From contig JABELC010000002.1 of the NCBI GenBank assembly GCA_028455995.1, positions 1,550,001 to 1,614,000 of the forward strand: 64,000 nucleotides of DNA, read 5' to 3'. Source of the DNA: Scleromitrula shiraiana. Lineage: Eukaryota; Ascomycota; Leotiomycetes; Helotiales; Sclerotiniaceae. How positions within the stretch are numbered: the first letter of the stretch is position 1; every line of letters starts with the position of its first letter. Below the pieces are notes generated by a model. The model was not told the origin of the DNA, ran no database searches, and saw only the letters and a list, made by a program, of their open reading frames with translations. Position numbers and translations under genes: made by a program. Below are positions 11,684 through 21,608 of the stretch, piece by piece.

Positions 11684-12510
11684 ATTCCTCTTCCTTGAAA
11701 GCTGTATATAATGCCAGTAGCTTGTTCGTAAAAAGACGCCCACATAAGTTATGTCGACTGAACACAGTAACTCTACTAATCTAATCCCTCGTTTCGTTAT
11801 CAACGTTCAACTTACCTTTAGATATCAAGTAAGTTTCAAGAAGGTTGTTCAAATTTCCTTCATACATTATAAATACTTCAACACTCAACCATATCTTGAA
11901 CGATGAATGATACAATACAACCATATACAACACAATCACATATAATGCAGTCACCTATACTAAAATATCTGTATTGCATACAAACACTCAAAACAATCTA
12001 CTCAAAACACATCTAAATGTCTACTTTTCAGAAGACATTCAAAATAACTCTGTTGAATAATATTTAAATGTCTACACCCTGAACAGTGACTAGAAAATAA
12101 ATTAGCTTAATAGCTTATGATAAAAGTTGATTAGTTCCCTTTTTTCTCGGAACCGGAACCGAAAATCCACGAGGAACAGAGCGAAGAACTCAGATCTGCA
12201 ATGGCATTAGTCAAAACCCCTACAATATACACAAACACAAGATAAACCAACCACTCACATCGCATAAACAAGTCCTCACATCGCAACCCATCCCATCCAA
12301 TCCAATCCAATCCAATCCCTCACTATTGAATTCTCGTGAGTCCCCACCCTACCCCACCGGGCAAAGCAAACCACTCGCTCGCTTATTTGTTCGAGCCCCT
12401 CTCCTTGCTCCCCTCTCCACCCCGCGCGACCCACAATTGAACGCACAAATATATATTCAAATAACAACGCTGATCACCATCAAAGCAGCAACAGCAGCAA
12501 TTTAACAGCT
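11684..12510. other. Intergenic, with a repeat copy and an AATCC microsatellite
   Basis: No gene seen. Around 12000-12115 it carries TTTAAATGTCTAC, GACATTCAAAAT and TAGAAAATAAATTAGCT, motifs shared with the dispersed intergenic repeat described in the findings. A short (AATCC)n run lies at about 12297-12317; the same five-base unit recurs on the other strand near 20623-20646. Confidence 0.45.
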
Positions 12511-12614
12511 GGGCTTGTGGTTTAATGGTATAATACTCCCTTAGCAACTTCTTTGTTCTATAAAACGTGGAAGACAAGTGGGAGTGGTCCAGGGTTCGAT
12601 TCCCTGCAAGTCCA
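12511..12614 (+). tRNA. tRNA-Ala (anticodon AGC) with a 32-nt intron
   Basis: The acceptor stem GGGCTTG pairs with CAAGTCC and includes the G3:U70 wobble pair that identifies alanine tRNAs. The anticodon stem CTCCC/GGGAG encloses TT-AGC-A. An intron at the canonical position after base 37 (12547-12578) is followed by position 38. The T arm is CAGGG-TTCGATT-CCCTG and the variable loop has five bases. A run of T follows at about 12617, a normal Pol III terminator. Removing the intron gives a full cloverleaf. Confidence 0.88.
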
Positions 12615-14078
12615 ACTTTTTTGTTTTGAGGGTGCTTTTATCTTGCTTGGGGTTTGGTGGGTGGGTATGGGGAGTGTTTTTGAGGGAGATGGGTGGTTGA
12701 TAATGGGGCAGCATTCGAAGGTGTTCTTGAATCTCGTCTCGTCTGCGAGTAGTATTCTCCCTACACTTCATTTTCATTATTCCTTGCGTAATGGCCATGG
12801 ATAGATATCGTGTAACTCTCCCAACGCATCGCGTACCTCATATTCTCTTCGACATCTCCTAAGCTTTCCTGTCCTTTCCCGGTATAAGAGTTTCCTCTTC
12901 CTTGATTCTTCCTCCTCATTTTCCTCCTGTTTTCCCTCATATAGCATGGAGCGTAGAGCGTAGAGCGTAGAGTTAATCACTTTCCTTACATGTCTGGCAT
13001 TTGAAGATGTCAGTCATTCCGTTCCCTGATTCAAATACTCCCATATATGCTGTAAGATAAGCCGACTATCTAGCTCATCTTCTTTTACCTCGAGGGATGT
13101 CCCACATAGCTATATTTCTAGCGACTAGAGGAAATGCACTACGATTAAGAGGTAGTGTCTTCTATTTTGGACATAAGTATCATGAGATATGAATCCGACA
13201 TCACCTCTGCATAGTCACCCAGACTAGATATCCTTTGATATCATGACATCATCATTCTCAGACAGTGACGGCAATTTGCATATAGAGATTTGAAGTTGTG
13301 ATTTGGTTAGACTCTCAGCTGTTCCATCGCTGTCTGTCCTTGTCTTTTCCGCTTCACTTGAACACACCATATAATATTCATCTTAAGCGAACGAAGCAAG
13401 CTTGGATGAAGTTATGAACATTTAGATCTAATTGACAGTTGAGAAGGAGAAGGTAGATAGATATATATCCAATTCATGTGGAGGTTTAGGTAATATATAT
13501 CAAAGTCTATCTCTGCGATGTCTGAAAATCATGTGGCTATCAAAACCTACCCATTGTTGAAAAACCACTGGAGTATTGATTATGCAAAGTCGTCATCTAC
13601 TCGCAAAACTACGAAAAACCAAAACTTCCTTCCTCATTGTTTGAACACCAGTATTAAAAATAAGACTACGGAATATCAGAAAAGTGGTTATATATTCAAA
13701 GCTACCTAAAAGCTACCTAATTATCCTTTATCCAAAACAGTCCGACATACTACCACATAATATTGCCCTATCATTATACCAAAAAACCAACCGATTAAAC
13801 CTCCAATAATCTTAAATCGCTCATCGACTATCTATTAAGGTCAAGCAAGAAAAGAAAGCAAGAAAAGAAAGTAGTCAATTTATAGACCTAGGTATCAATA
13901 CTATAATACTCCATTAACCCAAAATCAGAAACACCGCCCTCAAAACCATAACTTGAAAGTTGCTCCATCCATCCGTCATCATCTCGTTCTCGATTTATGC
14001 ACCCAACCACCCAGCCTAATAATAGACAAAAGAAATTAAAACGTAACATGTAATGTTCGCCCGCATACTATACAAGGA
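12615..14078. other. Intergenic, no gene seen
   Basis: About 1.5 kb between tRNA-Ala and the 3' end of the Src1/Heh1 gene. It contains a purine-rich microsatellite-like stretch (AAGCAAGAAAAGAAAG) near 13848-13872 and some short AT-rich palindromes. The frames present look random. Confidence 0.45.
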
Positions 14079-16367
14079 CTAATAGATTGGTCTTCCCTCC
14101 TCCCATTTAGGCGTCACGACACCCACGCCCGCACCCGCACCCGCACCCTTCGTCTCACCATCACCATCCTGTTCCCCCAAATTACCTCCCCAACTGAATC
14201 TTCCGCTCTTTCTCTTCCTACTACTAAACCCATCCACATCTTCCAATGCTCCGATCCACTCCCAGACACGTGAGATCTCCCCGTTCTTACTTTCTCGTTG
14301 GGCCGCTCGAACATTGGCATTCATTTCTACCACCTTCTTGACTTTCGTCCATACGTGCTCTCTCTTCTTTACACTGTGTTCGTCGCGTAGAACATCGTCT
14401 CTAAGCTGACCTATACTGATCCAACTTTCTTTAACCACGTCTGGATCTTGTGCATGAAGAGATGCTTGAGTAGCAAGACGATTGAGAGTAAGCGAGACAA
14501 GAGAAGGGATTGCGGCGTTGGTAGCAACACGAGCGCGAATAGATGAACGGATATAGAAGAACAATGTGGCAATTAGGATCAAAGATCCAATTTCGAGACG
14601 ATGTCTTGCCAGTGTGAGTCTGAAGGAACGTTTGATGGCGCAGGTGAGTGGAAGGCGGGCGAGTGAGGTACTGGTGAGGGTGTTTGATCTACAGGGGGAG
14701 CATTGAACCTGGTTAGTGAATTTGAATGTCAGAAGATACGTGTAGAAAATAGGGAAACAAATGTCAAGGATCAACCAGAGACCAAAATAAAAAGATAAAA
14801 CTCACCCATCAGAACCACTGACAACTTCGTCTCTACCCAAAATCTCTCCAATTGCACCAGCCCATAACTCCTCAAACTCAGCCTCTCCCATTCCTCTTCT
14901 TCTCTTTTGACTGACTTCTTTCTTCAACTCTTCTGTCTCGATTTCTACTGTGGGCTGCGGTACCCCACTCTCATCAACCAATTCACCACACTCCCATTTG
15001 GCTCTTCTCTCTCTTAATTCCTCGACAGCTCGGTCTGCGACAGCTTTGACTCGTCGAACTTTCTCCCCGTCGGGTTCACATGTTGGCGGAAGAGGTAGGA
15101 ATCCACCAAGCGAGAGAGGGTGATGATTGAGGACAAAGTCTGTATCACATTGAACCTCATAGTTCGCATTGCAATAAGCATGTTGTGGGCATGGGTCGCA
15201 TTGCGGTTCTGCTATTGTCCTCGCCCAATCAGGAATATTCAGGTCAATCGGTACTATTGAGTGTGCTTCTCTACCAACTCCACAGAAGCCAACAGCAATT
15301 TTTTCTTGTCTGTACCAAGCAGCATACCCACCAAGTATCGTAATGAGAAACATCCAGATAGGCCCACGCATACCAACGCCACCACTCGCTTCTCTTCGTC
15401 TTGGTTTAATAGTGGCAATTCCGGATTGCAATTCACGATCAAGTTCTCTTCGTGCTTCTGGTGTAAAATCCTCACTGATTTCTACACCATTCTCATCATA
15501 ATCGTTTAAGCCATCAAGGCTGCTGACTGGCATTTCGAAAGTAGAAGAAGTAGGTGGGCGGATGCCATAGTTAGCCTGTGGAGTCTCCGCGCGTCTTCTA
15601 GGGACTGAACTCTTTCGTTTGCCCGTAGCACTCCCACCCAGGCTTTTTCTTTTCCTCTCGTCGCTCGAATGTCTGCCCGAAGGTGATGATCCGCTTTGAA
15701 AAGGATTATCATGGGTGAAATTACTTTCTCTCCTCGACTCTCTCTTTTCCACGACTCCATCTAAGCTATCTCTTGCTCCGGCCATAGGCGTCTGAACAGC
15801 TGCGCTCTTCCTTGACTTTCTAACAGTCTGCGGAGTCTCGTTATGATCAATTCCGGTGTCGTACTCCTCCTGTCTGGGATGTTTAAAACTTGGTATTGGA
15901 GCTCTCTTCACCGGACTGCTAGCCCTGGGCATTCTTTTGACGGGGCTTGTTGACCTAGTTGACCTTCTTGGGGTAGCCCTTGTTGTGGGAAATGCCGGTG
16001 GCTCGTTATCACTATCTTCGATAGAAGCTCTAACCCGCGCAGATGATTTTCGGACGGATCTCGTTCTGGGTGGCGGTAGTATAACATCATCATCGCCCTC
16101 ACTATCCTGTGTGCTAGTTCGAGTACTGTCTTGTGATGATTCTGCATCTGTAATGCCTCTGCTGGTTCTTCTAGCGCGTGCTCTTTCAGCCAATATTCTG
16201 CGTGCCTGCGGTACTAAATCCTCGTTGAAAATCTCAACAAGCTGACCTTTCTTCGAGCTAGCAGGATAATCGATATCATGTTGGACTAGTATAGAGCGAA
16301 GTCGAGCCATGGTAAGAGTTGAAGGGTCGAAGCCCGCTTGCAGATAATCAAGAGCCTCGTCTGACAT
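14079..16367 (-). CDS. HEH1: Inner nuclear membrane protein, Src1/Heh1 (LEM/HeH, Man1-type)
   Basis: Exons on the reverse strand: 16367-14806 and 14688-14079, giving 723 residues. Residues about 10-46 form a HeH/LEM fold (GFDPSTLTMARLRSILVQHD, then SKKGQLVEIF). A long Ser/Arg/Pro-rich nucleoplasmic linker follows, then a first membrane segment near 332-350 (WMFLITILGGYAAWY). The lumenal domain has the family's cysteine pattern (CDPCPQHAYCN, QCDTDF). A second membrane segment lies near 554-570 (IGSLILIATLFFYI), and a Man1-Src1p C-terminal domain includes VWEWIGALEDVDG. The acceptor at 14688 was chosen because only it keeps the frame into SNTLTSTSLARL. Family role: tethers chromatin and rDNA to the nuclear envelope and helps nuclear pore quality control through ESCRT-III recruitment. 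The C-terminus has an Ala/Gly repeat (GAGAGAGVGV). Confidence 0.9.
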
Positions 16368-17278
16368 GATTGTTTTGTTTTTCCGTTTTGACTTCTATTC
16401 GACTTTTGATAGGGGTTGTAAATGCTAAGCAATAATCCTCAAAAAGCAAATCAACAAAGACGCCGATAAGAAGGAAGGTAATATCCTCAAGTAATGGAGA
16501 ATCAAAACTTTTTGAAAAGAAATGCTTTCGGAAGGCGATGAGTTTGTACTAAACGGTCGTAATGATGATATGACGTAAAGCGGCTTCCCGTTACACCCAA
16601 ACACTGCACTGCACCACCACTTTCTGTTGTATTCCCAAGATGTTGATGATATGCTTTTCGTAGCTGCGCAAATTGAGAAATGACACCAGATGAAATGAAG
16701 AGGTCGATGAAGGAATATGCCAAAAGCTTTTAATAAACCATCAATTTCTTCATAAGATTTTAGTTAGATTGGAAGTGGGAAGAAAAGAAGCTTTGATAAT
16801 CTTTGTATGTTGGTGGGCAAGAATAATAAGAGAGATAGATGCACACGATAAAAAATGGTTGTAAGGGAAACCGGATTTACTTAGGCGATTTAAAAAAGAA
16901 AAAAAAAAAAGAAAAATAATAGATGTGGCGTAAGTTATTCCAGCTTTTCTTTATTCTTGAACGCCACAATATTAAAGCCACACTTCATTTATTAATAAGC
17001 TTTTTTTTTTTTTTTTAAAAAGGCTCCAGGTTCCAATACTCAACCAGGCAAGCCAATCAACCAAGCAAGACTTTTTTCACTTGACCTACATACAAGTAAT
17101 GCCTACATAATACCTACACAATACCTACATAGTACTTTTACTTTCGCAACTTTCACTTCTTTGTGGAAGTGCCAAAAGTATAAGAGTGTTAAAATTTTGG
17201 TATTGAAGTTGATTTTTAAATATATATATACATATATACATATACGTGAAAAAGAAAAGAATCGAAAATAAATCAATC
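16368..17278. other. Divergent promoter region with homopolymer tracts
   Basis: Lies between the start of the Src1/Heh1 gene (reverse) and the small gene at 17279 (forward). It contains an A-rich tract near 16890-16910, a 14-T tract near 16999-17015 and a TA/CA microsatellite near 17220-17245. No gene could be supported; a 73-codon reverse frame at 16502-16723 lacks protein-like features. Confidence 0.45.
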
Positions 17279-17930
17279 ATGAATTATCAACAGGAAGAAA
17301 GTATAAGAAATGTACGTGAAACATATTCAATTCTCTCTTTACACCCCCAATAAGCAATACCTCAAAACACTGTATTGTATGTACACCTTACTAACAAAAA
17401 TCACAAAACTCAGCTCAATGCCGCACTTCAACAATGTCTTCAAGCTTTCCCAGGCGACAGCGGCTATCATATAATTCAAGATACTGTCAGAAAAGGTAAA
17501 TAAATATATCCTTAATAATCTATCCTCCCCCCCCCCCGAATATCCCCAGCAAAGAAACTTTTCCAAAAAGTCGAACTCACCTGACAAAAATATCAAAAAA
17601 AAAAAAGCTATCAATAATCCTCCAACTCAACAAACATTTCCTACACCAGCATGTATTCAAACCGAGGAAGAATCCAAACATTTCGATCAATTACGTAACT
17701 TCATCGATAATTTGGTATTGACCGTTTCTCCCACTGGTATGGCTTCCTCGTCCGGTTCCGGTTCCGGTTCAGCAAATTCCAATATCAATCAAAACCCATC
17801 ATCTGGTTTCGAACCGAATAAACGCAAATCCCTTGATGAACCGACTGGTGAAAAGCAATCGAGACGAAAGTTATCGGAAGCAGAGAAGGAAGCAGCGAGG
17901 GGCTTGCAAGAGCTATCGGCCGGTGTTTAG
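17279..17930 (+). CDS. Small three-exon protein of unknown function
   Basis: Exons 17279-17311, 17414-17495 and 17650-17930 give 131 residues. Each junction has GT/AG ends, and joining produces one continuous helical segment: MNYQQEESIRN, LNAALQQCLQAFPGDSGYH, then ACIQTEEESKHFDQLRNFI. Residues about 5-65 are amphipathic and could form a helical bundle or coiled coil. A Ser/Gly/Asn-rich linker follows, then a charged C-terminal helix (KLSEAEKEAARGLQEL). I do not recognise the family. An alternative acceptor at about 17550 would splice to a short frame ending in TGA after AKKLFQKVELT, so a truncated isoform or a different exon structure is possible. The long leader holds TATATA repeats. Confidence 0.6.
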
Positions 17931-18787
17931 GATTTTAGGATTTTAGGATTTTATGATGGAGTAATTTAGTCTGGTATCGATGTCTTTCCTTTTTCTCTTC
18001 GTTCTGGCTGGGTTAGGTTGGGTTGGGAATTGGGATGGGTAAACAAAATTCAATTCAATTCAATGTTATTATAAGTCAACCTTCAAAAAGGTATAATCAA
18101 TCTATTCAAAATAGTCTCTATGGGCCATGCGAAACATCTCTCAGCTTGCTCGTCGCAAAGGACTCGTCTCAAACTTCGATGATTTCTCTGGATAGTGAGT
18201 TGATATGAAAGTATTTCATCTCATCTACTCATGTCTCGACACTGCTTCTCCTACGTCGGATGATTAGTACTTTGACACATGCCGGCCACGGATTACTCAG
18301 GTTGCTATAAGGTCATGGTCTTTCCTATTCAGATATGCAACAATAAATACAGCGATCTTCCAAGTGGAAACGTCTTTATAGTATTCATCTGTCAATTTCA
18401 TTCATTATTCGCCTCCATTGAAACGCATACAAATAATGTATTAGTTCTTGGTCCTTGGAACTTACTAGTACTTTCTCATCACCATTCATGAACGTGAGGA
18501 GGAAGGAAAGAGAAGAAGCTGATTATTTACTATAAGAATAACAAGAATCGAGAAAATGGCAAAGGAAGATGAAATGGAAATCAAATGAAACCAACTAGAA
18601 AAAACAGAAAGAAGTAAGAGGGAAGAGCAAACTATGGCAGAGGTAGTAAGTACCCAATAGGAAGGAGGGAGTTTCAATTATCCATGCTTACATAAAATGC
18701 TTGTACATCCAGGCTGACATGATCCATATCAACCTCGAATTGATCTTTCAACTTCAACTCAATGTGTATATATAGATTTGTTGATTT
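17931..18787. other. Intergenic, no gene seen
   Basis: 0.85 kb with short direct repeats right after the stop codon (GGATTTTA three times, about 17930-17953) and (TTCAA)n near 18052-18063. The reverse strand is C/T-rich with no supportable frame. Confidence 0.45.
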
Positions 18788-19804
18788 ATGGCAGTGAACC
18801 ATATTCTCAAATTTGGCAATCTTAATCTACCCCGTCTTTCTGAGTTCCCAAGTTTATCTCTAGAGGCTCGTCTCAAAAACAAAGAATACCATGACGATCC
18901 CTGGCTCCGCCCCTCATGGACGTATCAGCCTTGTGCTATAGAAAAATTCCCCGTCATTATAACCACCAATCGCGAAGCATATACGACACTCCGACCACTT
19001 TACAAAGCGCTGTTTGATTTCAAGATAAAATCAGCAGCTAACGGTCTTGTAGCACTCGTTGGTGGTCCGATATTCTTCAATCCCGAAATTGATGTATTAT
19101 CGCTGAAGCAAGAGAATTTTCTACAACATATGTTAGATAATTTCGCGGCAGATCTGGCCAATATTCAATTTGTGGCTTTACACAATCCGGCACTTTGGGG
19201 TTTTTATGATGGTGAGTGGTATTCGCCAAACTGTGAACCTCATCATGTCTTGAAACTGGCAATTGCATGCCAAAAATTGGAAAAGTTATATTGGGTAATT
19301 GAACCTGATGGGTACTATGAACGAAGTCGTTATCAAGAATCATCGTTATATAGATATGAGGCATATATACAGCGCGTTTATTCTGACACCGACATACCGG
19401 GTTTGGATCAAATGGAGGTTGATCGTGCTCGGTTTGAAAACTCAATATGTATCTCCTCTACTATGGAGCTCAAAAGTGAGAGGGATATAATTGATGCAGA
19501 GACGCCGAGTCCGGAATTAGTGGTGGAGGATTATACAGAGGACGACCTGAATCGCGAGGTTAAGAGCATGCGGCGAATGATAGGCCATGAACATATCGAG
19601 CGGCTTTCGAAAAGTAATATATGGTTCCATCATGATGAGCGGGGTATGACAATGACGGTTCTCTGTCGTCGGGAAAGAAGTGACATTATTGCTTATGGGA
19701 TGGTATTCAATTGCAATCGAATGGTCAGGCATGCTGCCAAAGAGGTTCTTGTCCGAGATGCATCTTCAAGGAAGAGGAGGAAGTGCTTCGGGAGTAGTCT
19801 TTGA
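18788..19804 (+). CDS. 2EXR-like domain protein, fungal, unknown function
   Basis: An uninterrupted frame of 338 residues. The segment around residues 59-105 (TTNREAYTTLRPLYKALF, later GGPIFFNPEIDVLSL) matches the pattern of the fungal 2EXR domain: N-R-E-A, an aromatic-rich strand and a (Y/F)FNPEID(T/V)L motif. The usual N-terminal F-x-x-LP-x-E-(I/L)R-x-x-IW box is replaced by a divergent FPSLSLEARLKN, so the N-terminus is either degenerate or there is an unrecognised upstream exon. The C-terminus is basic (SRKRRKC), possibly a nuclear localisation signal. These proteins form large families in Leotiomycetes and Dothideomycetes with no known biochemical activity. The start was taken as the first ATG after a TATA-like TATATATAG. 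Confidence 0.6.
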   Translation: MAVNHILKFGNLNLPRLSEFPSLSLEARLKNKEYHDDPWLRPSWTYQPCAIEKFPVIITTNREAYTTLRPLYKALFDFKIKSAANGLVALVGGPIFFNPEIDVLSLKQENFLQHMLDNFAADLANIQFVALHNPALWGFYDGEWYSPNCEPHHVLKLAIACQKLEKLYWVIEPDGYYERSRYQESSLYRYEAYIQRVYSDTDIPGLDQMEVDRARFENSICISSTMELKSERDIIDAETPSPELVVEDYTEDDLNREVKSMRRMIGHEHIERLSKSNIWFHHDERGMTMTVLCRRERSDIIAYGMVFNCNRMVRHAAKEVLVRDASSRKRRKCFGSSL

Positions 19805-21040
19805 CTTGATTTGTCGAGTCGATCTAATTTCTGCTCGATTGATCTGAAATTGTTTGTGAATATAATTGAGGAACCAGATGACCTTTAGCAATTTTCTCTT
19901 CTACTGTATGAGGGCGTAGAATCCAGTCGTTGGGATTTCGCAGGTAGATAGATACTTTTCTTATGGGCGTACTTAATCAATCCTATCTATGTATGTACGT
20001 ACAATAACACATGTGTCTTGGCACCGTTCCCACACAACTTTAAAATTAGATCATCGATGCATACATACGCCAAGATACAACCATACATCACATCTACACA
20101 ACAATTACTGCACCAAAACACTGCACAGCACAGCATCGTATTAACCGCCTCCATATTGCCCAACGTTCCACAACCATTCCCACCGCCCCAAACCAAACCA
20201 CACCACACCACACCACACCATAGCCGCACCCCGGGGCCTCCCAAAACGGAACCATGCAGTCAGTCCAGTTTAGTTTTCTATATATACATTTTTGTTGCAC
20301 GTCGTATGGCAATTATCTAGTTTACCACGTTTGGTTCTATGCTAATGTGGTAAACTGCATGGTTGTTTGCTGGTACGTGTGTGTACGTTTATGTATGTTT
20401 ATGTACAGAGGGTTCATAATCAGTTGGGATTGGGGTTGGGGTGGGATATCGAGGGGAAGAGGGTAAGCACTTGGGAATTTGACGGGGATTTTGTTGCGTG
20501 GCTGGTGGATTTACATAGGGCATTGGGGCCTGTTTTGGGGATGGAGTGGTGGATGGATGGATGGGTGTGATAAGATGGTGGTGGGTGTGATAAGATGGTG
20601 GTGGGAATGGTCGATGGATGGGAAGGATTGGATTGGATTGGATTGGGGAGTGAGGTTGTTGTTGTTGATTGAAAGGGTCTAGACCCTAGGTGCACGGATG
20701 CTACCTTGGGTATGTTGTGCGGTACTAAACCTTGTAACTTTTAACCTTCGAAGTTACCAGTCCGCTAATCGTCAGTGATTATTGACGATGATTGTTGAAG
20801 TTTTGAATGTCCGATGTACAATTACTGCATGAGTGTATATCTTGAACATACATTGAAGACGAATTAGTTCAAAATATATTTCAATATCTATATTCTGTAT
20901 AGATATTCAAAATACACTAGTTTACAAGATATTTGGAAGTTTATACCTTAAAGGGATATTTAGAAAATGGATTGATTATTGGCTTACATCTTCCATACTT
21001 ATGGAAACTTGGTGGCGAAATTCGGATTCTATGAAAGTGT
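19805..21040. other. Intergenic, microsatellites and a dispersed repeat copy
   Basis: Contains (CCACA)n near 20198-20220, GGATT repeats near 20623-20646 and GATAAGATGGTGGTGGGT duplicated near 20567-20604. From about 20795 to 20985 lies a copy of the dispersed intergenic repeat (GTTTTGAATGTCC, AGATATTCAAAA, TTTAGAAAATGGATT). No supportable gene; the frames here are low-complexity. Confidence 0.5.
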
Positions 21041-21071
21041 TTCGGGACCGAATACTTACTTCGGTCCCGAA
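21041..21071. promoter_or_regulatory. Nested 12-bp inverted repeat with CGG-N2-CCG cores
   Basis: TTCGGGACCGAA (21041-21052) is followed after 7 bases by its exact reverse complement TTCGGTCCCGAA (21060-21071). Each arm is itself a palindrome (TTCGG-N2-CCGAA) and holds CGG-N2-CCG, an inverted pair of the triplets bound by Zn2Cys6 regulators. It lies about 540 bases 5' of the Hsp20 start, and its right arm runs into a heat-shock element. Function is inferred from structure only. Confidence 0.5.
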
Positions 21072-21088
21072 GCTTCGACATCCTCGAA
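21068..21088. promoter_or_regulatory. Heat-shock element (distal)
   Basis: CGAAGCTTCG (21068-21077) fits nGAAnnTTCn, the alternating pentamer unit bound by heat-shock factor. A further GAA follows at 21086-21088, roughly two turns on. It overlaps the right arm of the nested palindrome and lies about 530 bases 5' of the Hsp20 ATG. Confidence 0.45.
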
Positions 21089-21293
21089 CAATAACTTGCT
21101 TTTCTGAGTCACACCTCATAATGCGAAAGTATGATGTCCAATGATAAGCCACACTTGTGAAGAAGTAGCATGACGCCACACATGTGAAAGCGATCAATGC
21201 TCTCCAGCTTTGTATGGCTGGATACGCTTAGTACGCGCGGCTTGTATCGCCTGAAGCTATCTATCTGCTGCTATAGCAGATACCAGACCAACC

Positions 21294-21315
21294 AGAACAT
21301 TCTACCGTGTTCGAA
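21294..21315. promoter_or_regulatory. Heat-shock element (proximal)
   Basis: AGAACATTCT (21294-21303) is a perfect nGAAnnTTCn unit, followed by TTCGAA at 21310-21315. It is about 300 bases 5' of the Hsp20 start codon. An 8-bp hairpin (TATCTGCT, 5-base loop, AGCAGATA) lies just upstream at 21262-21282, a CAGT tetranucleotide run at about 21333-21367, and a TATA-like GGTATATATTC near 21517. Confidence 0.5.
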
Positions 21316-21608
21316 AGATGCTTTTGGGTGATACAGTCAGTCAGTCAGTTAGTCAGTCAGTCAGTCATCCATGGCGTAGGCATTTTGCTGGCTAATGGTG
21401 AGGATGGATAGATGAAGGTTGGTGTGTTACGTTTACTTTTTTGCCTCTTGGGTTAGCTAGTGCTAGCAACGTGTTGACTTGCTTGCCTATTTTGATACGT
21501 ACCAGTCCCTTTGAGAGGGTATATATTCTTTCATCATATCCCACTTTCTTTGTTTTTTTTTCTTGTTTTTCTACATTACCATCATCATCATCATTATCAT
21601 CTTTCATC

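Noticed and set aside
12276..12804. Overlapping 63-85 codon frames around the tRNA-Ala gene
   Set aside because: They overlap the tRNA and microsatellites on both strands, so they are incidental.
15856..16245. 129-codon hydrophobic forward frame
   Set aside because: Antisense of the Ser/Arg-rich linker of Src1/Heh1; Leu/Ser richness is a by-product of the opposite strand's codons.
20420..20695. Ser/His/Pro-rich 91-codon reverse frame
   Set aside because: Derived from GGATT/GGTGGT microsatellite-like DNA, without protein-like organisation.
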